Source of the DNA: Sarocladium kiliense
Taxonomy: Eukaryota > Ascomycota > Sordariomycetes > Hypocreales > Sarocladiaceae
DNA length: 64,000 bases
Direction of reading: 5' to 3'
Assembly: GCA_030734395.1 (NCBI GenBank)
Contig: JAUZTG010000042.1
Span: 2,604,001 to 2,668,000 of the forward strand
The position numbers were made by a program, and so were the translations under genes. Under the pieces are notes generated by a model. It was not told the DNA's origin, made no database searches, and worked only from the letters and a program-made list of their open reading frames with translations. This document shows, piece after piece, positions 1 through 9,524 of this stretch; the stretch's first letter is position 1; every line of letters begins with the position of its first letter.

Positions 1-2985
1 GCTGGCGATCCCATTGGGGCAGGGATGCCTGCTTGTACCGCCATGTATCCAGCTTTGATCCCCGCCTTAATGAGTGGCATCTCGCGTGTCGTCGGATCGT
101 GAACCGGAGGTCAATCAGCCAATCGTAATATCCGGATTGAGGTCCGAGTTGACTTGGCGGATCCACTCTGGTACGTCAAGGTACATGACCTTGTCTGGTG
201 TGGGGTGGCGTCCGGACATACCTCCGGAATTCATAACAGTTTCTGTTGGATTTGCTCGCTCGCTGGCTTGCTCTGGCTCGCTCTGGCTCGCTCGCTGGCT
301 TGCGCTGGCTTGCTCTGGCTTGCTCTGGCTTGCTCTAGCTTGCCATGGCTTAACACCGATGTCATCGCTTCCATTCGCGAAGAAGCTTCGTCACCACGCC
401 AAACATTGCAATCAAGCTTCCAATGCCGTCTTTTGCTTCACCAATTGCGGATGTCGCATTACCTTTTGCGGCAGATGTCAAGGACGGACGGACATGGAAA
501 CTTCTGGAGACTGTCCAGGCTTGCCAGGGACCTCGTCCGGCCGAGTTCCCTTAGGTAGGGTCATTCCAATAGCATGAGACAGAAGAGGCCCTTCGGCAGA
601 TCAAATTCACTTCCTCGGAGATACAAAGATTAAATAACGTTGAGTGCTTATGAACGTGCAAAGTCTCGCTCCTCAACTGTTTCCTCTTCCTGCTCCGCAC
701 AATGGAAGCTAAGCTAAGGAGCTCAATTGATCTTCGCCACAGTTTAGCGTGCCGAGCAACAGTGGGACGGCTACTGTCAGCCACATCTGACTTTGGCTTG
801 CATGTTCCCTTGACAGCTTTGGCAGGGGTTTCAATGGAACACATGACGCACCGCCACGAAGATCGCTGTGCTTGAGTTTGAGCCAGCAATCACCGCGTAC
901 ACCGGGCTAGGGTGTGCAAACTACAACCTGAATATAATGCCATAAAAAAGTGTGCATCAACCTCTGATTCTCGGCCGAAAGTCGGATCGAATTGCGGCGA
1001 GAACTATCGTCCCGTCACGGGCATCCCACTTGTGCATCCCACTCGTGCATTCAGACACTTTTGCTTACCATTCCTTACTTATTGCGGATCTATGTCCGCA
1101 TGTTCTTGCATTGGCAATCCAAGGTGCCGGCTTAGGAGGTGACGAGGGAATATGTACCGGGTAGCCTATGAGTTTAATTGAGGACCCGGCATTTCATTGC
1201 TAATAATTATGTGCGCCACAGGAACTAGAATGTTCGGGAAACGCCCAGACGAGCTTCCGGATCGAGAGGAAATGGAATGTGTGAAGTGGCTTGATGTGAA
1301 CGATCAGTTCTTGACGTCGAGCCAGTCTAAGAGAGATCCACACATTGAGTGTGCTTGCAAAATCTGGATTTCGTAGGTTCTCACCCTCAATTCGGCAGAG
1401 GACATGGTCAGTATGTACTTGACAAGATGTCAGTTAGCAGGCTTGTGATATCATGGAATTTCTGTGCTCCAGAGAACACTTACTGCTTCTTGACTTTGGC
1501 GAGATTGACTCTGTGCACTGTTCTTAAAACCTGAGAGCACAGGGGTAGGCAAATACCTCATTTTCGCTCAAGTTACCATACAATAGCTTCAGTCTGTCGA
1601 TGTAATTCACAGCTCACAACTTATTTATAAGTGATGAACGTTGACAACGTCTTATTATGGGTCATCCAATCATGCAAGATCGCCTCGGCCCGTGTAGCTT
1701 GCGTTCCCCATCAAGAGCCTCCAGTGCCCTGATCATATCCGTATCAGGCCAAATACACCCATCAAGGGAGCATCTACAATGGAAATCCACCACAACTAGA
1801 AGTCCCCCAATCATGATTGCAAAAGACATGCCATGTCTTGATCTAAGACTTAATTGGATCCGCCGGCTAGCGGTGATCTTCCAGTACCTCAACCATGGAG
1901 ACCTTCCGGAGGAATACCCCGGTCGTTCAACCTGCGCGGCTCTTCACCATCCAGGGCATAAAATTCAAGATCTCGTACTGCAAAGTGACTTACTAGTGAT
2001 GCAATCTGATGTCACACCCCTCTCAGTTGAGCTACGTCCCCGCAAAGTGCGCCTGGGTGGTTCTGTATACCGCCTTTTCTTCATCACTCGGAGGAGAGCT
2101 TATCTTACGTCCGACAGCTCAATACGGGTTGATTGAGCTTGAGGGATCTAAAAGTAGCATAGAATGTGATTAGTGCACGAAGACTGTCTGGTGCCGCAAC
2201 CAGGCGGCGGGACCTTGAAGCCAAGCCATGCTGTGGAAGGGCCCTTCGCGAGGCATGAAGTAGGCATTGCATACCACCGACTGCAAAGTAATGGCGTGTA
2301 CCCTGATTTGGCACACGCTTGGGGAGGCAACCGAGATCTCTTTGAAATGTTAATGATTCCAGTTTATTTCCCCTCAAAAAAATACCCATTGTCAGATGTC
2401 CGTCGACGTGCCTAAACAGGAGACATCCAAAATGCCAACCCGTCCCAGAGCTGAGGCTCAGAGGTAGTTGGCAACTCGAGTGGTATATTCCCAAGGAAGA
2501 CCTTTTTATTACGAATCAGGGATGATTCTGAGTATCCGCGTGCTATTTTGAATCCAGTGATCATTCGACAGGTTGTACCGTGACACGGCCGATGTCGACA
2601 TACGAGTTGAAGCTGGACCGCGGGAGATTCGTTGGCTAAAGGCGACTCGCTGAGCTCAATGTCCCAGACATGCAGGAGGCTATGAGATGTAGATATAGGG
2701 TCTTTACTCTCTGACGGCCTTTTTTGTATGCGTTTGACCCTGGACATCGATTCGTTGTGCATCATTAGAGCTAATATGAAAGGTCCAGCGGTACTGAACA
2801 TCAGGGAACGAATCTGTAAGTCTTGCATGTTTGAGGAAAAGGTACAAAGCTAAGCAGATACGTCTTGAGCACCGTGAAAAAGCAAACATGTAGCATCCGT
2901 CTGGTCGTTCTCAACTGGTATCAAGACTGAAACACACAAACTTCTAAACAAGCTAAAACCAAGGATCATCAATTCTCATGACATT
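1..2985. other. Gene-poor left end, no gene recognised
   Basis: No reading frame here carries a domain I recognise. The longest open frames (159 codons at 1657-2136 plus; 138 codons at 2412-2828 minus) are of a length expected by chance in fungal intergenic DNA and join into no sensible spliced product. The interval holds a short GC-rich minisatellite near 253-350 and, at its right end, the 3' flank of the GTPBP1-type gene. A degenerate or lineage-specific gene cannot be excluded. Confidence 0.5.
253..350. repeat. Minisatellite of about 10-bp TGCTCTGGCT units
   Basis: Tandem, slightly diverged copies of TGCTCTGGCT and TCGCTCTGGC run through this stretch, interrupted by CGCTCGCTGG variants. 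All three forward frames stay open through the array and would give Leu/Ala/Cys-rich peptides, which explains the spurious overlapping frames here. No gene is implied. Confidence 0.75.
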
Positions 2986-5108
2986 TCAAGCGCCAACCTG
3001 AACCTCCTTAGGGTCAGTTTGGACAGTGCTTACATCGCCGCCAGGTATTTGTTTGCTTAGCGGCTGAGATGGGTCATAGCCAACAGATTTGACGATACCG
3101 AGTCCTTTGGTCCTGCCCTCCCTGAACAGAAGTCGGTCACCAGGGGCTAGATACTCTGGTCGCTGAACAAATCTGAAGGCTACGGTTGCGCGGTCTCCAG
3201 TCCTGATCAACTCGCGGTCAATGTCAATAATGGCACAAGTCTGTGACACAGGCCCGACATGGAGCATGGCCTGGTACCGCGTCTTGATGGTGGTCGCGTG
3301 GGAAAGGATGAGCACTGTGTCAAGTCAGCCGACCCTGCCACTGGCTTGGAGTAGCAGTAGGATGTTCGTACCTTCGGCAATGAATTCGCGGTGGACTTTG
3401 GGCGCTGGCTGTCCCTCAATTTTGGGGAGAATTACCATGCCCTTCCGTACATCTTTACGCTTCACTTTCTTGAGAGCAAAAGATGCGGACTGACCCGCTG
3501 ACACAGCGGGTACGCGTATTCTCTTGCGCTCGATAGATCGAATCGCTGTTTGAGTGAACTGGCCAAGAGAATCTGGGCCAATTAGGATATTGTCTCCTTC
3601 GTGAGCAACTCCCGACTGGACAATACCAGAGACTACGGTGCCAGTGAAAGGCACAGAGAACGTGTCGTTGACGTGAAACTCAAAGGCAGCGTCCGAGTTG
3701 TAGCGTCCATGATGTGGAAGGATATTGAGGAAGGTGCGCACCAGGTCAAGATTCTCGCCGGTGACATTGGAGACGAGGAATACGGGACATATTCTCTGAC
3801 TCACGAATTGAGTAGCGGTATTGATGCAGTCCTCTCGGTTCTTGATAAAAGTTGGCATCTTGCGCGCTCCGGGACTCTTGAGAATCTTTTTGATCTGCGT
3901 AATAGTCTCCTCAAGAATGTTAGGAGGGCAGATATCAATCTTGGTGACAACGACCATGACTGGCACGTTAAGCGCCAGAGCAAGACCGAGATGCTCCTTG
4001 CTCATTCCAACAAGACCGTTATTGGCCGCAACCATGAGTAAGCAGTAGTTAGGGCTGGATGACAGCAGACCGAAGACGGTGGTCCGCAAGTACTTCTCAT
4101 GACCGGCAAGATCAGTGAAAGTGATTACTTTGGCACTGCGCTTGCCAATCTCCTCCCACGAGAGTTTCCCTGATAAGCTCAGCGTCTGCTATAAGTAAGA
4201 ATGACTTGAACACTTACGCCCTGGGATATCAGAAGTAATTACACTTCCGACGCTGTCGAAGCCCATGATCTCCATGCCTACGGAACTAGTCCGCCCGGTT
4301 TCAATCTCATGCTTATGTCTGAAGAGATTCACGCGAGCCCTCCCGCGGCCGTCATCTAGGTCTCCCTTGACGAGCACTCCAAGCATCGAGCTTTTCCCGG
4401 CGTCGACTACGCATTGATTAGTGCCAAAACGCCTCACAAGAGATCTCCTAAAGGTCTTACCGTTGCCCACGACGGCTATTCTCGTCTCAATCACATCCTC
4501 GATATTCTGGGGGTTCTGTCGAACAAGTATCTTGCCGCTGCAATGCCTCACCTTCTCCTGGCTATCAGCGGTGCTGGCAGCCTCCACCTCGCCCCCCACA
4601 TGTTTCGTCAGGAGCAATTGACAGTCGGCCCGTACCCCGTTCGCGGCCGCAACCAGGCGCGCGTAGGCCTGATTCCACTCATCCAGATTTAGTTGCATGG
4701 AGTCGCCGTTGTTCTCGAATCCTATCTCGAACACCGACTCGCCAAAGCCTTCATCTATCCTCTCGGCGACAAGTGCCTGGAGTTTCTGGAGAGACTCATC
4801 ATCAGTGGCTAGCAGCAGCTGCTTGAGGGGGACTCTTGGAGAAGAGTCTCCCAGGTCGAGGTTGTCAAAGAGCTCGTCAAGCTCGACATGGTGTTCGGTC
4901 GAATCGACGGGGGCATCTGTGCCTAGAGCAGGAGGTTTGGACGCTGGGTATCGTAGGTTCTGTTGCTGCTCAACATACTCGGCAAAGTCATTGAGATCCT
5001 ATCGACAGAGGTCAGAACCCTTCTCGCAACACCGCTCTGAGCAGTGACTCATACGTTCTCAATCTTCCGCTTGTCGCGGGGCGCGTGTCTCTGCGGTTTG
5101 CTAGACAT
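2986..5108 (-). CDS. GTPBP1-type translational GTPase (elongation factor family)
   Basis: Five exons on the minus strand: 5108-5055, 4998-4461, 4406-4218, 4169-3372 and 3314-2986, giving 635 aa in one unbroken frame. Human GTPBP1 is of similar size (669 aa). The GTPase motifs are all present: the P-loop GNVDAGKSS at about residues 196-204, DLAGH at 280-284 and TKID at 336-339. They are followed by a beta-barrel domain 2 and a C-terminal EF-Tu-like domain. Family knowledge: GTPBP1/2 proteins are EF1A/eRF3/Hbs1 relatives linked to ribosome rescue and exosome-coupled mRNA decay; this role is inferred here. Intron 2 splits the P-loop codon for Val198. Intron 3 (4217-4170) contains several AG dinucleotides; only the distal TCAG acceptor keeps the frame. 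The start is the first ATG and opens an 18-codon first exon. LSM3 lies upstream on the same strand. Confidence 0.93.
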
Positions 5109-5952
5109 GTTGGAGGGGTATCACCACCTGTCGCATAAGTCGCAATATTCGGGGGATCATTGGGAGATGTCGATTGTTCGTTGCTCTACCCAAGAGAATC
5201 GGCAGAGATTAGGCTGCTCTTATGAGTCTGGAAACAGCACCTCAACCGAGCTGCGCCTCAGATGTTCTCGCCGGTTGACTCGTTCCAAGTTGGAAGGTCA
5301 GAGTCATAGATGATGCCACGCCTGGAACAGTGGAGTATGGCCGCCACGGTTTATCGATAGCGTCTGGGGTAAGGCGCGCCCATGGGAACAGACACGGACA
5401 TCCGGTCACTTGCTAACATCAACGGCTATACGGATGACGAGGCGCCTCCTTTTCTTATTCGACATCATGTTAAGTTTCGTCAATCAATTTTTTTACCGAC
5501 ATTTGCAGATATGACCTGGACACACCCACGACATAGATTGGACTTTGGCTGTCACAATAAAGATCGCATCAGCATCAAGAATCACCAGATTACCGAATCG
5601 CGGGCGGAATCGTTGTGGCTTAATTTATTGTCTGCAACTGGCTTTTGCTGCAATTAATGCGGCAGTTTGCATGCTTGCAGCTACTATCTCAGCAGGATCC
5701 AGAGGTGAAGAAATTGCTTCCTGTCATTCTGACTGTACAGACCACACCATTGATTGGTTTGACCACTGTAGAGGGGAGGGATTATCTTCTCCCGTTCTCA
5801 GACACCGAATTGTCCTGCAAGGTTGTGCAGCAGGCCTTCTCCTGCGTGGAAACAACGTGCCGCGTTGATGAACTGCCAGCCTTCGCGATGACGATCAGCT
5901 TCCTCAAGCATGAATCTCCCACTGTTGCCAAGGATCTACTCTTAGCGATCTT
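5109..5952. other. Intergenic, between LSM3 3' end and GTPBP1-type gene
   Basis: About 840 bp separates two minus-strand genes, so it should contain the LSM3 3' UTR and the promoter of the GTPase gene. The open frames here (at most 107 codons) are shadows or chance. I see no RNA gene or repeat. Confidence 0.5.
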
Positions 5953-6419
5953 TCAGAACCCGACTTGGGGTGAGATCAGGACAACGCTATCGCCTGTGAG
6001 AGGTGTCAGTCCGGTTGTCGGTCAAAACAAGGCGTTGCTCCTACCTCGAACAAACAGCATCTCTGACTTCTTGCTAATATTCTGTTTACCCGTCAGTGTC
6101 TGCTGCGGGAAGATCTTTCTGTAGGGAGCGGCGGACCTTGACTTCCTCATCTTCATCATCCTCGTCTACAGCGTAGATCGTCTCCTCCACCTCACCAAGC
6201 ACCATGTTGCAGTGGCTGTCGTACGCCTACACTCGCAAAATCAGCAAACATCCGTCGGCGAATATGTCTCTTCGCTCTCTAGGAGCAGTCACGCACATGA
6301 AGCTTGCCCTTGAGCTCTCGGTTGCCCCTCAGCTTCACAAACACCACCTCGTTGAGCAGCAGCCGGACTAGGTCGAGAGGCTCGGAGACATGGTGCGAGT
6401 CGTCTCCTAAGTCGGCCAT
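5953..6419 (-). CDS. LSM3: U6 snRNA-associated Sm-like protein LSm3
   Basis: Four exons, 6419-6297, 6226-6137, 6081-6045 and 5993-5953, encode 96 aa, the normal length for LSm3. The Sm1 motif (LLLNEVVFVKLRGNRELKG, residues 20-38) and Sm2 motif (VRGDSVVLISP, near the C-terminus) are intact, with an acidic loop (DEDDEDEE) between them. LSm3 is part of the nuclear LSm2-8 ring, which binds the U6 snRNA 3' end, and of the cytoplasmic LSm1-7 ring, which promotes decapping. Introns are 70, 55 and 51 nt. Intron 2 starts with GTCCGC, a poor donor, but has a good CTGAC branch site and a CAG acceptor. If retained it adds 16 residues and then a stop. The gene is divergent from the mitochondrial gene at 6724. 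Confidence 0.95.
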
Positions 6420-6723
6420 GATGACTTCTGAGCGCTAACAGACGGTTTTCGAATTGTGTTGGGAGACGTGAGCTGATGATTGGTGACGATGAGTCTTTCA
6501 TGCTAAGAGCACGAACCTCAGTGGGTCATCGGAAGATCTTCGGCATAGCACAGGCGTGTTCACATGTTTATGTAATCATCACTGACCGAGCGTGCTCGTC
6601 TCCATTTTTACCCCAGCTTCCACTCCGCCGCTATCGAGGGTCCGCGTCCCCATCGTTCCCATTCACTCCACCTTCATTCCCCATCCCCCGCGCTTCGAAT
6701 GTAGTTGCGACAGAAGGCAGAGT
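6420..6723. promoter_or_regulatory. Divergent promoter, LSM3 / mitochondrial gene
   Basis: A 304-bp interval between two divergent start codons must hold both core promoters. It includes a pyrimidine-rich tract on the plus strand (about 6600-6690) just before the plus-strand start, as is usual for fungal leaders. I recognise no specific factor site. Confidence 0.5.
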
Positions 6724-9000
6724 ATGGCACTGAGGTGTGTTTTGATCGCGAGGCCATGGTTCCAGAGCCTTGGTGCTTATAGTCATGCAAATTGCCGACA
6801 TCATTTGCCATGGAAAGTCAATCGGCGGTGCTTCGCGACAACCGACAATTCCCCCAGGACGCCTCAACTTGCCCAGCTCCTGCGCGCCATACAGACACGA
6901 GACCTCCCTGCTATGAGCGAAAGCTTCCTCGAATGGACAGATGCCATCGCCCTGGAGTCTCCACAGTTTGATGAGGCCGTTGCGAATGAGGTCCATCTTC
7001 TGCCTCACACGACCATCGCGGAGATCATTCGCAACCTAGATCCCATTGCCCACCCTGCCCTTGACATTGCGCACGGTCTTCGCATCACTCTTGGACAGAC
7101 ACAGTATGTGGATGCCACAGATCTTGCAGATGAATTCGGAGTACGGCCGCAACATCGTCAAGTTCTCAAAGGAATGCAAACCCTGCTGGAAGTCAAAGGC
7201 TGTCCCGCTGAAGCAGATGGCCTCCTCACACCCGACATCGAGACCATGATACGATATGCAGGTGTCGTCGGCGAATGGGGGGCTATCATCAATCTCTTTG
7301 GTCAGACACCGCGCTTAGAAGGATTTGCTGGGCGAAGCTCGCGTACGATCCACGAGTTTCTGAAGGCGATGTACTCCACTGAGCCTGCGTACCATCAATT
7401 TGACGACACAAGAGTCATGCTCCGAGGTCGCGATAAGGTCAGGGGGGAACCACACGAAGTTGGCTTGATGTTCAATCGTGTCCAGGAGATGGACAGGCTC
7501 CGTTTCAACATAAACGCTCTTCTACGAGAGCCATGGGGTCGGGACGAGGCCAATATCGCTCTTCGCAAAGCGCGTCAAATGGGCAAACGAGGACTCACAA
7601 AAGATGCTTTCCGTATGCAATGGGCCCGTTGGCGAGGTGACGGCGTCTACATCGACGAGGAGTTCCTTTGCACAGCCATGCTCGGCTTCGCCAGATCCTT
7701 CGCCTTGAATGAGATTGTTCACAAGATTTTCGAACATCGTTATGGCATCAAGATTACGCACTCACACCAAACACGAGGTATTCACATCACAGGTGGTTTC
7801 GTCTTCCCCCCTGGCCACCCTTTTTATCCGACACAACGCTTCCTCCACGCAATGGTAGATGCTCTCGGAAGCATGGGCCGAATTGAGTTATTGCTGCAGC
7901 TTCTGAAGCATTTCTCAAGCCTTCATGGACTGCCAATAACGCATGAGCTCTGGTCCAAAATACTGAATTGGACATACATCAACGCCTCGAAGCCGTTCTC
8001 TACATTCCGGAGACAACTCGGCGAGAAGCAATCGCACCTACGAAACAGCACGAGACACTGCCACCGCGTCATATCGATGATGACGTCGAAACCATTCAAA
8101 CTGACACTGAATTTTGACGATTGTCTGGTTCTCACAAAAATTCTAATCGTGGATTATGACATCGAGCAAGCACTCGATGTTATTCGCCAGCAGCTCATTC
8201 CACACTATGAGGCCCGACTTAGAGATCACCAGGAGGCTATCATGGACGAAGTCCTCCGGAACGACGCCGCTTCTTTCTCCCCACTCGCGAACAGTCACCG
8301 CCGTCGCCGCGCTGAAGTTCTACTCGACCACACTTGGCATCGCATCCAGCACCTCTTTGACCGTCTCATCAAGCAGATCAGCAACTATAAACCACTATTG
8401 ACAGACCCTGCATTTGCAAACTTCATCCCCGACCTGGTCCGTGAATTCCGCCCGTTCCTCAGCAAGAACGTGCGATACCGGACTGAACAGGGGCTCGTCA
8501 CACTCTGGCGATCCGAAGATGAACCAGGCGTCTCGCGCGGGAAGTTGGAACTGGTGGATCGGGAGATGTTACCGACTCCGTATTCTAGCAGCACCAAGGA
8601 TCGAAGGAAGAGGAGCAAGTTAACAGATACGGAGTGGAAGGCAGAAATGGATGAGCAGAGGAAGGCAATGCACGGGCGGAAGAAGGAGCTGGAGGAGGAA
8701 CCGGCTGTCGAAGCGATGCTGCTTAATGAGGAACAAATCGCAATGAACGAAGACCTGCTGATGGAGCAAGCCGAATTGCAGCTTGAAGGCGACTCACTGC
8801 CACCACCTGCTGAGCAGGAGATGGAGAAGCCTGATCTGGATAAGATCATGAGCCCTGAAAACGTTACGAAGCGACGAGTTGTCAGGCAGTTCACGAGAAT
8901 ACCGGCTAAGCGAGAAGCTGATCTTACGATGCCAGCAATGGAAGCGGAATGGGATATGGAGACATGGCGTAGGAAGCTGGTGAGGGAGCTGACGCTGTAA
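6724..9000 (+). CDS. Mitochondrial ATP13/AEP2-like (PPR-related) protein
   Basis: Single exon, 758 aa from the ATG at 6724. An in-frame ATG at 6592 would add 44 residues. I prefer 6724 because it begins with a typical mitochondrial presequence (MALRCVLIARPWFQ..., Arg-rich, no acidic residues for about 40 aa). The body is helical. Around residues 360-480, the order HPFYPTQRFLHAMVDALG, LPITHELW and LNWTY resembles, from memory, fungal 'mitochondrial ATPase expression' (ATP13/AEP2, PF12921) proteins, which act on mitochondrial mRNA stability or translation. The C-terminus (about 620-750) is highly charged and coiled-coil-like. The exact target RNA is unknown. Another mitochondrial helical-repeat protein is the main alternative. 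Confidence 0.8.
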   Translation: MALRCVLIARPWFQSLGAYSHANCRHHLPWKVNRRCFATTDNSPRTPQLAQLLRAIQTRDLPAMSESFLEWTDAIALESPQFDEAVANEVHLLPHTTIAEIIRNLDPIAHPALDIAHGLRITLGQTQYVDATDLADEFGVRPQHRQVLKGMQTLLEVKGCPAEADGLLTPDIETMIRYAGVVGEWGAIINLFGQTPRLEGFAGRSSRTIHEFLKAMYSTEPAYHQFDDTRVMLRGRDKVRGEPHEVGLMFNRVQEMDRLRFNINALLREPWGRDEANIALRKARQMGKRGLTKDAFRMQWARWRGDGVYIDEEFLCTAMLGFARSFALNEIVHKIFEHRYGIKITHSHQTRGIHITGGFVFPPGHPFYPTQRFLHAMVDALGSMGRIELLLQLLKHFSSLHGLPITHELWSKILNWTYINASKPFSTFRRQLGEKQSHLRNSTRHCHRVISMMTSKPFKLTLNFDDCLVLTKILIVDYDIEQALDVIRQQLIPHYEARLRDHQEAIMDEVLRNDAASFSPLANSHRRRRAEVLLDHTWHRIQHLFDRLIKQISNYKPLLTDPAFANFIPDLVREFRPFLSKNVRYRTEQGLVTLWRSEDEPGVSRGKLELVDREMLPTPYSSSTKDRRKRSKLTDTEWKAEMDEQRKAMHGRKKELEEEPAVEAMLLNEEQIAMNEDLLMEQAELQLEGDSLPPPAEQEMEKPDLDKIMSPENVTKRRVVRQFTRIPAKREADLTMPAMEAEWDMETWRRKLVRELTL

Positions 9001-9524
9001 GAGCTCGCGTTGGAGCAATACATAGACGATAGAAGTGCAAGCGTCTTTATACATCATGACACGAGATACTGGTATTTATGAAAGTCTGAAGCCATTCTCA
9101 TGATATTCATTTAACATTCGAGGGGGTATCTAACTTCGTCATCGCATGCCATCCAAAAAGGCTAGCCTCTTTCTCCTCTTCTCCGAGGGATCTCTTCGCC
9201 CGGCGAACGAGATCCCAACAAATGATACATATAGTAAAACAAAAGAAAAAAGAACAATGACAGAAAGTGTGAGAAAAGACACAATGTGAAGAAAATCAGA
9301 TGCGGGGACAATTCTGTAGTTCAGGTCCCAAGTGCTGCGATCCTTGGCTTCGCCGTCTCCTCTTGGCGTAGGTAGAGCCTCAGCTTTCCCAGACCGCCAC
9401 TTCACTGGTGACGAAACACCTCCTACTTCCTCACCCTTCTCTCTCTTCCCTCTCTTTCTCCAATGCATAATCACATCGTGTCTGGCGTTGCTCTCAAAAT
9501 AAACCAATTCGTTTTTAACGGAAA
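9001..9524. other. Convergent 3' intergenic region
   Basis: This interval lies between the stops of two convergent genes and should hold both 3' UTRs. A 129-codon minus-strand frame (9528-9139) has a hydrophobic stretch but sits directly behind the stop codon of the minus-strand gene and shows no homology I recognise. Confidence 0.5.

Noticed and set aside
74..577. Overlapping frames of 134-167 codons at the left end
   Set aside because: They run through the TGCTCTGGCT minisatellite, which stays open in all forward frames, and have no recognisable domain.
2105..2828. Two minus-strand frames (129 and 138 codons) as a possible gene
   Set aside because: They overlap in different frames, do not join through plausible splice sites and match no family I know.
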